From NCBI GenBank assembly GCA_023664955.1, contig JAMPEV010000002.1, positions 187,855-251,854 of the forward strand: 64,000 nt of DNA. Direction: 5' to 3'. A model generated the notes under the pieces. The model was not told where the DNA came from. It made no database searches and saw nothing but the letters and a program-made list of their open reading frames with translations. Position numbers and translations under genes: made by a program. This stretch comes from Duncaniella sp. Lineage in GTDB: Bacteria > Bacteroidota > Bacteroidia > Bacteroidales > Muribaculaceae. Within the stretch, counting starts at the first letter, position 1; every line of letters begins with the position of its first letter. This document shows positions 53,670 through 61,810 of the stretch, in pieces.

Positions 53670-56261
53670 TTACATTGTGAAGGCGATTGTGAGGGTGATT
53701 GTGCGGGGACGAAGACGATAGGAATAGTTATAACGATCTAAGCCGCTGTAGATTGAGTAGTAATATGTCTTGGTGTTGAGGAGATTGTCGGCTTGTAGGG
53801 TGTAACGGAATTTCTTATGTTTGTATTTGACACCGGCGTCAAAGAGTGAAATGCTTTTATGTGTGTTATCAGTTAATTCCTTGCTGATGAATTCCATCGT
53901 ACCAAATATATCCCAACCCTCAGCAGGATAAACTGAGAGTTTGAGCTCATTACTAAATATGTCGTATGACTCCCGGATATCTAAATATCTGTTGAAGTTT
54001 TTTGAGAATCGCCCTTCATAATTCAGCTCCATGAAGCTCCATGGGGCAAGAGTGATTCGACAACCAACATTGTAACTTTGACCATAATAGGGGATAATCC
54101 TATCTTGTTGCATCATCTCATTTCTGTTCCAAAAGTGTCCACCTGACAGTGAAAACTTGCCTCCAATCGAATTGACATGCTTAGCCACAGTTACATTGGT
54201 GGAAAGTGAGTGAGAATGTCTATCGTGTGCCATCCCGCTTGAAGTTATGTCGGAATCGGTAACATATTGAGAATTAAGAATATTATGTTTCTCATCATTA
54301 TAAGATACCGAAGCATTGGCAAACCAGAATTCCATCGGCTTCTTGAAATCAAATCGTAGTGACGAACTGAACGATCTGCCTTTCGCCAAAATTCCCGAAG
54401 CCACTTTTTGAGTGCGATAAGAAGTAATGATTGGGCTTGTGAGCAGGTCAAGAAGATCGCCCACAGAGTGGGATATAGAAGAGTAAAGTGTCACATTGAA
54501 GTCGGGATTGAGGATATACTTTACCCTGAGATTAGGCATCACGTAGGGAGATTTGATGCTTGTCTCTGTGGCAGTAGAGTGATTTCGTGCTTTGAAAAGT
54601 TTCATTTCAAGAGCCACTGTGCCACGAAGTTCCAACTGTCGATTAGGAGAGGTGTATTCATAGGATGGAGATGTGCTGAAAGTTGCACGATTACCAACCA
54701 CATTGTTTATGCTTGAAGTGGCTGAAAACACGCTTCGGAGGTGACTATTGTCATAATCTATGACAATAGGAAGGTGAAGGGTAGAGTGCTGGAACTTAAA
54801 AGTGGTGGCTCCCTCGATTTTGGCCTTGAAAGTGTGGCTCGACAGATGCTGGGTTGCAGGTAGTGAATCAACGATATAACCTGATACATACAATTCAGCT
54901 TCCGGCGCGCGGTTGAAGCTTACAGTCGACCAAATGTTCCAAATATGATTGCCTGTTTTGATGCGTCGTGTAAAAGAATTTTGAATAATAACATCCTTAA
55001 TGTCCGATTGCTGAGTAAGGTCACGTTCATCACTCAGTGTCATGAAATTGTCTTTAGAAAACCCAGCCTTGGCATTGAAACGGTTGCTTGTGTAAGATTT
55101 GTCGGAATTTTCCACATAGCTGACCTCGATGGCAGGACGGTGCTCACTTTCAGCCGGACGGTTGAACTCGCTGAACACAATCTCCTTGTCGCCGGCATAG
55201 TAACTACTTTCCTGTGAGTAACCATAATTGGTGGCACTATAGGCATACGATGTGTTCACCTTAATGCTTCTGTCCTCATTGAATTTCTTCATGAAATTCA
55301 GACTCACTGATCTGTCACGCAATGAAATATAACGTCCCTTACTCACCGGCGGATTACTACCGCCAAGTTTCCCGGCAGCTTGCTCTGCCAGGCTCGTATT
55401 ACTCCCGCTTGACATAATAATTAGATCAGTGTCATATCCCCGGGCAAATTCCTTGATATTCCCCATCTTAGCCGATATTATGGTCTGAAAAGCCGGTGTG
55501 AACATCATGCCGGTACCACCCAATTGGTAAAGCCATCCGTCACCATAACCTCCCGCAGCCTCAGTGGTGCCAACCGGTTTGAATTTCACTTTCGAACGGA
55601 GTTTGACGTTAAGAGCCACATTATCGGAATGGCGACCGCGGTCAATTTTTGCTTCATTGTGATTACTGATGACCTCTACATCTGTCACATAAGTGGCAGG
55701 AAGATTCTGTGTGGCGAGATTATATTTACCACCAAGCATATCCATCCCCTCGATATAGAATTTGCTTATACCCTTCCCTTGGTAATTAATCTTCCCTGAT
55801 TTATCCACGTCGACACCGGGAAGTTTCTTAAGGCCGTCCTCCAATGTGACATCGCTTTTGCCGAGATATAAAGCGAGATTATATGTCAAAGTGTCACCTA
55901 ACACCCTTATTTTTGGAGCTTCAACTTTTACTTCACGCAGTGCTACATTATCTGCTTTCAACAGAAATTCAATTGAAGATGCGTTATATGGAATCACACG
56001 TTCCTGTTTAGTGTATCCGATACATTGCACACTGATAGTCAGGCTGTCAGTGGCTATTTTGGGTACATTAATTCGGAAGGTGCCGTCGGATTTAGCAGAA
56101 CCAAACGATTTCATCTTTCCATTGGCATATACTTTCACTACTGCCCCGGGAAGTGGCTCATGGTCAGTGTTGTCAGTCACACTGCCCGTAAGTGTAATTT
56201 GGGCGCAGACATTCAGTGCTGTTAGTAGAACCGATAGTAGAAAGGAATATCGTTTCATCAT
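53670..56261 (-). CDS. TonB-receptor-like outer-membrane beta-barrel protein
   Basis: An 863-residue outer-membrane protein. A signal peptide ends near residue 20 (NVCAQ). Residues 22-110 are a carboxypeptidase-regulatory-like domain (LTGSVTDNTDHEPLPGAVVKVY). A plug-like region follows ('LEDGLKKLPGVDVDKSGKINYQG', 'FYIEGMDMLGGKYNLA', 'VEVISNHNEAKID'), then a long beta-barrel ending RTITLTIAFTM. It differs from SusC receptors: no GYG signature and no SusD partner. It starts 13 nt after the GLPGLI gene, so it is the last gene of the blaI-like operon. Its cargo, if any, is unknown. Confidence 0.85.
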   Translation of the reverse strand: MMKRYSFLLSVLLTALNVCAQITLTGSVTDNTDHEPLPGAVVKVYANGKMKSFGSAKSDGTFRINVPKIATDSLTISVQCIGYTKQERVIPYNASSIEFLLKADNVALREVKVEAPKIRVLGDTLTYNLALYLGKSDVTLEDGLKKLPGVDVDKSGKINYQGKGISKFYIEGMDMLGGKYNLATQNLPATYVTDVEVISNHNEAKIDRGRHSDNVALNVKLRSKVKFKPVGTTEAAGGYGDGWLYQLGGTGMMFTPAFQTIISAKMGNIKEFARGYDTDLIIMSSGSNTSLAEQAAGKLGGSNPPVSKGRYISLRDRSVSLNFMKKFNEDRSIKVNTSYAYSATNYGYSQESSYYAGDKEIVFSEFNRPAESEHRPAIEVSYVENSDKSYTSNRFNAKAGFSKDNFMTLSDERDLTQQSDIKDVIIQNSFTRRIKTGNHIWNIWSTVSFNRAPEAELYVSGYIVDSLPATQHLSSHTFKAKIEGATTFKFQHSTLHLPIVIDYDNSHLRSVFSATSSINNVVGNRATFSTSPSYEYTSPNRQLELRGTVALEMKLFKARNHSTATETSIKSPYVMPNLRVKYILNPDFNVTLYSSISHSVGDLLDLLTSPIITSYRTQKVASGILAKGRSFSSSLRFDFKKPMEFWFANASVSYNDEKHNILNSQYVTDSDITSSGMAHDRHSHSLSTNVTVAKHVNSIGGKFSLSGGHFWNRNEMMQQDRIIPYYGQSYNVGCRITLAPWSFMELNYEGRFSKNFNRYLDIRESYDIFSNELKLSVYPAEGWDIFGTMEFISKELTDNTHKSISLFDAGVKYKHKKFRYTLQADNLLNTKTYYYSIYSGLDRYNYSYRLRPRTITLTIAFTM

Positions 56262-56274
56262 GATTCTGGAGAAT

Positions 56275-57177
56275 TTACTTTAGTTCAATCGGAGTGTAAG
56301 CATTGGGACGTTTCACCAAAGGGACTCCATTGATTCTGATTGATTTGTCTTTGAGAACATCAATTGATTGGATTGACTGCACTGGGATACGATTCATTGG
56401 GTCTTCCTCGACATAATTCTTATTTTTCACGAATTTGTCTCGTGAAGTATGTTGGATGCCTGCATTCTGGACCTTTACAATCTTGCTATCTGCCTTGGAG
56501 AATGATACAGCAGTAAAGGTATGAATCCCTTCATCATCAGTAACCTTCATGATTAACCCGGGAAGTCCGCTGAATTTCCACGGACCAAAACTTGCAGGAA
56601 TCTCATCTGTGAACCATGCAGTCCATTTTCGACCGCCATATTCACAAATCGCTTTCATGCAGGGATATGAGCTTACGGTTAGAGTGTCTTCACTGATTTC
56701 CCAATCGAAAGGAGGATACTCTTCAGTATAATCAACATAATTGGGCGTGATAATGTCAACGTATGTGATTTTACCTTCCGGATAATTCTGGTACACTTCA
56801 CTTGAGAAAAGAAACTCGGTGGCATCCCGGTCTCGTGCCATCCTTTCAATCTCTTCAGGGCTTGTGCCCGGGGTGTTGGCGATGGAATCAGCACGGTAAG
56901 TCGCAAGGTCAACGAATTTAGCCAGCGTGGGGTTGAACTGAAGGATTGTGGCATACTTTTCGTCAACCTTATCGCCATTTTTTTTCGTGGCAACTACATC
57001 ATATTGATATACGCACTCGTAGTCAGCAGTTCCAAGTTGGTCGTAACCCTTCACCTCAGGAATCCTTTTAGCAGCAGCTTCTGTTTTAGTCTCATGGACT
57101 ACTATTTTATCACTCTGCGCATTGATGGTTATGGAGGCTATCACACTGGACAGCATGGCGATAATGATTGGTTTCAT
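56275..57177 (-). CDS. GLPGLI-family exported protein
   Basis: A 300-residue protein with a signal peptide ending near residue 20 (ITINAQ). The hexapeptide GLPGLI, which names the family, is at 204-209 in 'WKFSGLPGLIMKVTDDEG', after the region 'WTAWFTDEIPASFGP' also typical of the family. The C-terminus contains 'PVQSIQSIDVLKDKSIRING', a pattern otherwise seen in TonB plug domains. The biochemical role of GLPGLI proteins is unknown. The gene lies between the M56 sensor (77 nt upstream) and the outer-membrane barrel gene (13 nt downstream), a gene order that suggests a common function. Confidence 0.9.
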   Translation of the reverse strand: MKPIIIAMLSSVIASITINAQSDKIVVHETKTEAAAKRIPEVKGYDQLGTADYECVYQYDVVATKKNGDKVDEKYATILQFNPTLAKFVDLATYRADSIANTPGTSPEEIERMARDRDATEFLFSSEVYQNYPEGKITYVDIITPNYVDYTEEYPPFDWEISEDTLTVSSYPCMKAICEYGGRKWTAWFTDEIPASFGPWKFSGLPGLIMKVTDDEGIHTFTAVSFSKADSKIVKVQNAGIQHTSRDKFVKNKNYVEEDPMNRIPVQSIQSIDVLKDKSIRINGVPLVKRPNAYTPIELK

Positions 57178-57254
57178 GTTTTAAATATCGTTTTGAAGTC
57201 GGTGACGATCAGAAGATACAGTTATATTCTTCTAATCGTCACCATTTTAGTTGG

Positions 57255-59216
57255 TTATAAAGTTAAAATCTCGATTCTGTTAATATCCTTGCGGATGTCA
57301 TTAGATTTGATGGAGTTTGGGCTAATCGCTAAAAGTGTTTCTCTATCAGCTTTCTCTCCGTTGATGAAATAGCTGATATTTTCGGGGAGAAGGTTTGAAT
57401 TCTTCACTTGTGAGGTGGCTTCAGAATCGGATGCGCAGGTTTCGTCTGTGTTCCTGAACACAAGTGGAAGAGTGTACCATACGCTCACCGGTTTGCCGTC
57501 TATCTTACCAGGAGTAAATTCGGGCAGGCTTTTTATAACACGAATTGCTTCGGCATCTATGTCAGGATCCACGCCGCGAACGATATTCACATCTCCGATT
57601 GAACCGTCGCTGTTAACTACGAATCGGGCTACCACTCGACCTTGGATGTTTTTCTCCTTGGCGGATTCAGGATAGCGGATGTTTTTGGCGATATAGTTTA
57701 CAAGCCCAATTTCTCCCCCCGGAAATTCCGGTTTCTGTTCTATGGTAGTGAAAACCTGATTTCCTGCATTGACAGGAGCCATCTTGCTGCCTGATGCATT
57801 GTCAGATTGTGGAATTCCTTCTTCGTCAGTGAGTTTGAAAATCAGTGGAAGAGAGTACTGCACATTCACAGGCTTGCCATCGACAGTGCCGGGTGTGAAT
57901 TTTGGTAGTGACTTTATAAGTCGGATAGCCTCGGCATCAATGTCAGGGGCGACACTGCGAACGATTTTCACATCGCCGATTGAGCCGTCGCTCTTTACCA
58001 CAAAAGTAGCGATAACACGTCCCTGAACATTGGCATTTTCAGCTGCCTCCGGATAGCGAAGATTGGTGATAATATGGTTCATTAGAGCTCTTTCGCCACC
58101 GGGAAATTCAGGTCTTTTCTCCACGATAGTGTAGACTTTGTCGTCAGGTGCAGCAGTGGTAGCAATAACAGTGGTTTCAGATTCAGAGGCTTTGGTCGCA
58201 TCGGAAGCAATAACGGCAGCTTCTGCAACATCGAGCATCGATTCTTCAGCATCATTGATAATGGGTTGCACATCTGAAGAGAAATCGTTACCTTTGTCGG
58301 TGGAAATCACCGACTCCTTAAAATTGTCAATAACATTGGCAATTGCCGGGATGTTGGTTACAAACAGTGCCACTGCGCAAGCAGGCACCATAGCGAGCCC
58401 GCGCATACGGCGGATTCGTGATGTTTTTGAGTTGTACATCATAGTTATACGTTTTTTAAGTTTACTGTGATTTAGGCTGTTGGCAAGTGACGGGAATCTC
58501 GCGCCGACAGCCTTTTTAATTAATAGCATTTGATAATCCTTGGCATTGACCCCTGTCGATAGGACAGCATCGTCGGCCTGGTACTCATGCACCGATTTCA
58601 ATTCTTCACGCATAAGCCATGCAGCAGGATTGTACCATTGAATAATTCCTACAAATTGGGCTAACAGAAGGTCGAACCAGTGGCACAAACGGAGGTGTTG
58701 TAATTCGTGAGTCACAATCATTTCACCGCTCTCCTCCCAGTCACTACGGTTCATCACAACGTATCGGCACCAGCTGAACGGAGCCACATTGCTCTCGGGG
58801 AGGAGTACGAGAGTGTAGCCGTAAATCTCCTTGTGTTCGCCGCTGCCAATCAGTCGGGAAAGTCGCATGGCAATCCAGACTGTGTGTAGAGACACAACGA
58901 TGATCCCCAACAGATACACTATTAAGATGATTGTCATGTAGACCGGTTGCTCAGGCTCTACTACACCTATAATATCAGTCACAATTGTTACGTCACCAAG
59001 TCCGACCTCGATGCCTGGCGGCTTCCCGGGAGTGTATGCCAGTTTTGATATTAACAATGCAACCGGAAGAGCGCTAAGTGAGACGGTGTAAATTCCCCAA
59101 AGAGTCAAGCGATTGAACCAATGCTGGTTTTCGCCCGCAAGAACCCATTTGTAACAAAGGTACAAAGTGGCGAGGATTATAGATGAAAATAGGGAAAAGG
59201 AGAATAGGGTGCCCAT
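57255..59216 (-). CDS. BlaR1-type M56 membrane metalloprotease with two TonB C-terminal domains
   Basis: A 653-residue inner-membrane protein. Residues 1-300 are an M56 protease: helices near 5-25, 36-57, 92-112 and 276-296, and the zinc motif HELQH at 170-174 with a further HEYQADDAVL at 210-219. Instead of the penicillin-sensor domain of BlaR1, the periplasmic part carries two TonB-C domains (about 360-462 and 488-588) that are about 70% identical to each other. The tail (610-653, 'YFINGEKADRETLLAISPNSIKSND') resembles part of a TonB plug. By analogy the protease would inactivate the BlaI-type repressor encoded 15 nt upstream. The signal is unknown. Confidence 0.9.
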   Translation of the reverse strand: MGTLFSFSLFSSIILATLYLCYKWVLAGENQHWFNRLTLWGIYTVSLSALPVALLISKLAYTPGKPPGIEVGLGDVTIVTDIIGVVEPEQPVYMTIILIVYLLGIIVVSLHTVWIAMRLSRLIGSGEHKEIYGYTLVLLPESNVAPFSWCRYVVMNRSDWEESGEMIVTHELQHLRLCHWFDLLLAQFVGIIQWYNPAAWLMREELKSVHEYQADDAVLSTGVNAKDYQMLLIKKAVGARFPSLANSLNHSKLKKRITMMYNSKTSRIRRMRGLAMVPACAVALFVTNIPAIANVIDNFKESVISTDKGNDFSSDVQPIINDAEESMLDVAEAAVIASDATKASESETTVIATTAAPDDKVYTIVEKRPEFPGGERALMNHIITNLRYPEAAENANVQGRVIATFVVKSDGSIGDVKIVRSVAPDIDAEAIRLIKSLPKFTPGTVDGKPVNVQYSLPLIFKLTDEEGIPQSDNASGSKMAPVNAGNQVFTTIEQKPEFPGGEIGLVNYIAKNIRYPESAKEKNIQGRVVARFVVNSDGSIGDVNIVRGVDPDIDAEAIRVIKSLPEFTPGKIDGKPVSVWYTLPLVFRNTDETCASDSEATSQVKNSNLLPENISYFINGEKADRETLLAISPNSIKSNDIRKDINRIEILTL

Positions 59217-59231
59217 ATTGTAAGTGGGGGA

Positions 59232-59615
59232 TTATTGACGGTTTTTACTTTCTATATAATCAATTATTTCACGCAGCTCATCGGCCGATATTTTCTCTTG
59301 CTCGGCGAGGGCTGACACTGCGTTCTTGTAGGAGTTATTGAAGAAATTTCCCACTAATTCCGCGAGAGACTTCTTCTGGAAATCCTCCTTTGGAGTTGTT
59401 GCGAAGAATCGGTGGCTCGACCCGATGACTTCATGACCCACGTGGCCTTTTTCTTCGAGGATTCTCACCAAGGTGGCGATAGTGTTGAAGTGAGGCTTCG
59501 GGTCAGGGTACAGGGCTAACAACTCTCTAACATGGAGTGGTCCCTTTTCCCAAAGTAATTGCATAATCGGCAATTCCTTCTGGGTGATTAATTGACGTTG
59601 GCGTCCTGCTTTCAT
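59232..59615 (-). CDS. BlaI/MecI-family transcriptional repressor
   Basis: A 127-residue winged-helix dimer. The start of the domain 'LITQKELPIMQLLWEKGPLHVRELL' and the recognition region 'PHFNTIATLVRILEEKGHVGHE' are diagnostic of the family. Such repressors are cut or released through the M56 partner, here the next gene. The frame runs to 59675, but that start lies only 3 nt from the -7 element at 59678-59685; the ATG at 59615 (MKAGRQRQLITQKEL) agrees with family length and with the promoter. It heads the four-gene operon and probably controls itself through the dyad at 59688-59701. Confidence 0.92.
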   Translation of the reverse strand: MKAGRQRQLITQKELPIMQLLWEKGPLHVRELLALYPDPKPHFNTIATLVRILEEKGHVGHEVIGSSHRFFATTPKEDFQKKSLAELVGNFFNNSYKNAVSALAEQEKISADELREIIDYIESKNRQ

Positions 59616-59677
59616 TGCTTTGTCATTATTAATGTATGTGTTGTAAAATATGAAACTCATTGTCATTAGAATCATCG

Positions 59678-59709
59678 CAAAGGTAAAACTAAAAATTTAG
59701 TAACACAAC
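59678..59709 (-). promoter_or_regulatory. Promoter of the blaI-like operon
   Basis: The minus strand has GTTG (59709-59706), 20 nt, then TACCTTTG (59685-59678). Predicted transcription start near 59671, giving a leader of about 56 nt to the ATG at 59615. Confidence 0.6.
59688..59701. promoter_or_regulatory. Candidate repressor operator between -33 and -7
   Basis: ACTAAA (59688-59693) and TTTAGT (59696-59701) form a 6-bp dyad with a 2-nt spacer lying exactly between the two promoter boxes. A second, weaker pair CAAC/GTTG spans 59706-59719 across the -33 box. Neither is the TACA/TGTA dyad known for Staphylococcus BlaI, so assignment is by position. Confidence 0.4.
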
Positions 59710-59890
59710 TAATTTGTTGGTTTTATTTGGTTAAAAAGTGTAAAATAATTTTTTATATATGAAATGTTGATATTCCGTAACTACTATCGGCAAAAACAGG
59801 CATAGGGGCGTGTCGCTGTGAAGGTCATGACTGGTCAAATCAAGGTTTGTTCGTCGTCCACGATGAAGTCGGAGAGGGGGTGGACGCAAA

Positions 59891-59920
59891 GACAATAAAT
59901 TTCACTGAAAATTCATTGTC
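59891..59920. promoter_or_regulatory. Inverted repeat over the xre -33 box, candidate autoregulatory operator
   Basis: GACAATAAATTT (59891-59902) and AAATTCATTGTC (59909-59920) are inverted copies with one mismatch over 12 bp and a 6-nt spacer. The right arm contains the -33 TTG at 59916-59918, so a protein bound here would block the promoter. Confidence 0.5.
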
Positions 59921-59945
59921 GTTTGGAATAAAATTATTAAATTTG
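59916..59945 (+). promoter_or_regulatory. Promoter of the xre gene
   Basis: TTG at 59916-59918, 19 nt, then TAAATTTG at 59938-59945; leader of about 18 nt before the ATG at 59971. Confidence 0.62.
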
Positions 59946-59970
59946 CGTTAAATTCAATTATAACCTAATC

Positions 59971-60201
59971 ATGGAACAAGACATTAACCGCATCAAAGTG
60001 GTTCTCGCTGAGAAAAAACGTACCAATAAGTGGCTTGCACAACAACTTGGTAAAGACCCCGCGACTGTGTCAAAATGGTGTACTAATTCAGCACAGCCCG
60101 GACTTGAAACATTAAGAGAGATTGCAAATCTCTTGAATATTGATATTAAGGATCTGCTTAATTCTACTCGCTCCGACAATTTTATGGTTTATCGCAAATA
60201 A
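59971..60201 (+). CDS. XRE-family (Cro/CI-type) transcriptional regulator
   Basis: A 76-residue protein that is nearly all helix-turn-helix: 'KWLAQQLGKDPATVSKWCTNSAQPGLETLREIANLLNI' (about 19-57). Single-domain members of this kind bind DNA as dimers and often govern restriction-modification, toxin or mobile-element genes. The inverted repeat at its own promoter suggests autorepression. Its neighbours downstream are a broken EVE/PUA-like gene and a transposase remnant, so it may be the surviving controller of a lost accessory module. Between 60202 and 60371 I see no gene I can support. Confidence 0.88.
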   Translation: MEQDINRIKVVLAEKKRTNKWLAQQLGKDPATVSKWCTNSAQPGLETLREIANLLNIDIKDLLNSTRSDNFMVYRK

Positions 60202-60371
60202 CGCTTTTAAATTATGGCTTCTGATCTCGGCACCAATGTTAACGAGGATGTTGTCCTTGCTGTGCACGTTGGAAGTGGCTCTCTTTGAGCGATCATTTGC
60301 CGATTTAAATTGTAACGGAATGAGAATCATATAGGTATATTCTACCCTAAGCAAATATAATACAGCAAATT

Positions 60372-60803
60372 ATGGCAACATATATCTTATTTTGGAATCC
60401 GGCCATCTCAAGTTATAGCCATGAGCGTTTTATGAACGACTTTTGGGAAGGATATGGTGTCGGCAACTGGAGTTTCAACGAATATGAAAAGATTCAACCG
60501 GGCGATAGGATCTACATGGTACGTTGCGGCTAAGGTAACGTTGGCATTGTGATGAAAGGACTTATCTTGACTGAGACATACGAGTCGCATGACTGGTCAC
60601 CGAAAAACAGAGCCCATATTCATTACGCTGACATATATCAGAACTTCACCATCAATTCTTTTGAAGATGTGAAGTTGCTGACCCCGGATGTCCTTGCTAA
60701 GGAAATACCCGATTTCAATTGGTATGGCGGCCATTCCGGAAGACTTCTCAACGAAGAAGATGCCAAAATACTTGATGCTTTGTTGATACAGCCACTCAGA
60801 TAG
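60372..60803 (+). pseudogene. EVE/PUA-like domain gene interrupted by one in-frame TAA
   Basis: Reading from the ATG at 60372, codons continue in one frame for 144 positions with a single stop, TAA at 60531-60533 (codon 54). The first part reads ATYILFWNPAISSY and ends 'IQPGDRIYMVRCG'; the second starts 'GNVGIVMKGLILTETYES' and includes 'YGGHSGRLLNEEDAKILDAL'. The two halves form one continuous domain that I tentatively place with EVE/PUA-like folds, found in modified-base readers and defence contexts. GAA, AAA or CAA would become TAA by one substitution. The second half could restart at an ATG at 60552 but would lack the core. The 3' end touches the transposase remnant. Confidence 0.7.
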
Positions 60804-61249
60804 AAGCAGATCATGGCCGAATTGAAACACGTGACTGCCGCATTCTTGATGCAGAAGCCATTGAGGTTAAAGACGTATCCGGCCGATGGCCCGGACTTAA
60901 AACTCTCGTAGAAATCACTTCGACAGTTGATTATGGCGATAAAACCACCGTTACCAAACGGTTCTACATAAGCGATGAGAATTTCCCCAAGGCAGCATAC
61001 TTCAATATGCTGGCTCGTGGCCATTGGTCGATTGAAAACCAATTGCACTGGAATCTGGACGTTACATTCAAAGAAGATGCATGTCGCTCGCACAAAGGAT
61101 ATGCAGCTCAGAATCTGTCTACTCTGCGCAAAATGGCAATGCAAATTGTAAAGGGTCATATGGACAAGCGCAGCATTAAAAAGAGACTCTTTCAGGCTGC
61201 TATATCCCAGGATTACCTGAGGCTGATGCTCCTATCTGCTAAATTTTGA
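60776..61249 (+). pseudogene. C-terminal remnant of an ISAs1-family transposase
   Basis: A frame open from after a TGA at 60773 to the TGA at 61249 gives about 157 residues. 'EADHGRIETRDCRI' and then 'RGHWSIENQLHWNLDVTFKEDA' and 'KGYAAQNLSTLRKMAM' are the closing half of ISAs1-type DDE transposases, including the Glu of HWSIEN. The N-terminal half with the first two Asp residues is missing, so it is inactive. No ISAs1 terminal inverted repeat was recognised at either end. The first in-frame ATG is at 61007. The upstream 28 nt overlap the 3' end of the EVE-like gene in another frame. Confidence 0.85.
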
Positions 61250-61279
61250 TGCGGTTGCCCTGGATTGGGGATGGAATAA

Positions 61280-61311
61280 ATTGTGATTGTGGGTAAAAAT
61301 AGTTAATTTTG
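61280..61311 (+). promoter_or_regulatory. Promoter of queF
   Basis: ATTG at 61280-61283, 20 nt, then TAATTTTG at 61304-61311. The leader is about 18 nt, too short to hold a preQ1 riboswitch. Confidence 0.65.
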
Positions 61312-61336
61312 CATTATAATCGAAAAAAGATTTACG

Positions 61337-61807
61337 ATGCGAACAGATCAAGAATTATCCGGAATGTCACTTTTAGGTAACACCCATGTTGATTACCCTA
61401 CACAATATGCTCCTGAGGTGCTTGAGACCTTCATAAACAAGCATCCTGAAAATGAATATCTTGTCACATTTACCTGCCCGGAATTTACATCTCTGTGTCC
61501 AAAGACCGGGCAGCCCGATTTTGCCAAGATTCTTATTTCATATATACCTCGTGAAAGAATGGTTGAGAGCAAGAGCTTAAAACTTTACCTCTTCAGCTTC
61601 CGTAACCATGGGGATTTCCACGAGGATTGTGTAAACATTATCATGAAGGATCTTGTAGCATTGATGGATCCCAAATATATCGAGGTAACCGGGTTATTCA
61701 CACCTCGAGGTGGCATATCGATATATCCATTTGCCAACTATGGAGATTCCGACCATCAGGATTTAGTGAAAAATAGGATGTTAGCATCTTTCCGTAATGA
61801 TTTCTGA
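61337..61807 (+). CDS. queF: NADPH-dependent 7-cyano-7-deazaguanine reductase
   Basis: A 156-residue tunnelling-fold enzyme reducing preQ0 to preQ1 in queuosine synthesis. The catalytic Cys54 and the acid Asp61 are in '[16 protein letters not shown]', and the QueF motif '[20 protein letters not shown]' follows, with its NADPH-binding and substrate Glu/His residues. Length fits the short single-domain (YkvM) form. Its stop is 3 nt before queC, so the two are one transcript. queD and queE are not in the window. Confidence 0.96.
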   Translation: MRTDQELSGMSLLGNTHVDYPTQYAPEVLETFINKHPENEYLVTFTCPEFTSLCPKTGQPDFAKILISYIPRERMVESKSLKLYLFSFRNHGDFHEDCVNIIMKDLVALMDPKYIEVTGLFTPRGGISIYPFANYGDSDHQDLVKNRMLASFRNDF

Positions 61808-61810
61808 AAT

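Larger units (their letters stand above)
59616..59970. other. 355-bp divergent region between the blaI-like and xre genes
   Basis: It contains a promoter for each gene and an inverted repeat in each promoter. Between them, 59780-59890 is more GC-rich than the flanks and includes the pair CGTCCAC (59855-59861) and GTGGACG (59880-59886), a 7-bp stem with an 18-nt loop. No coding region or known RNA was recognised. Confidence 0.5.

Noticed and set aside
53239-53721. 160-codon plus-strand frame
   Set aside because: Overlaps the dcp gene in another frame and runs into the terminator; no recognisable domain.
57453-58139. Tandem DNA repeat or assembly duplication
   Set aside because: The two copies differ at about 30% of residues with conserved reading frame, so it is a domain duplication and not an assembly artefact.
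57255-59615. Beta-lactam resistance regulator pair (blaR1-blaI)
   Set aside because: No penicillin-binding sensor domain in the M56 protein and no beta-lactamase or PBP gene nearby; the periplasmic part consists of TonB domains.
59780-59890. Small non-coding RNA in the GC-richer patch
   Set aside because: Only one 7-bp stem with a large loop is visible, and no promoter or terminator frames it.
60638-61159. 173-codon minus-strand frame
   Set aside because: It is antisense to the EVE-like remnant and the transposase fragment, whose sense frames match known families.
61250-61336. preQ1 riboswitch before queF
   Set aside because: The predicted leader is about 18 nt and shows no preQ1-type stem with A-rich tail.
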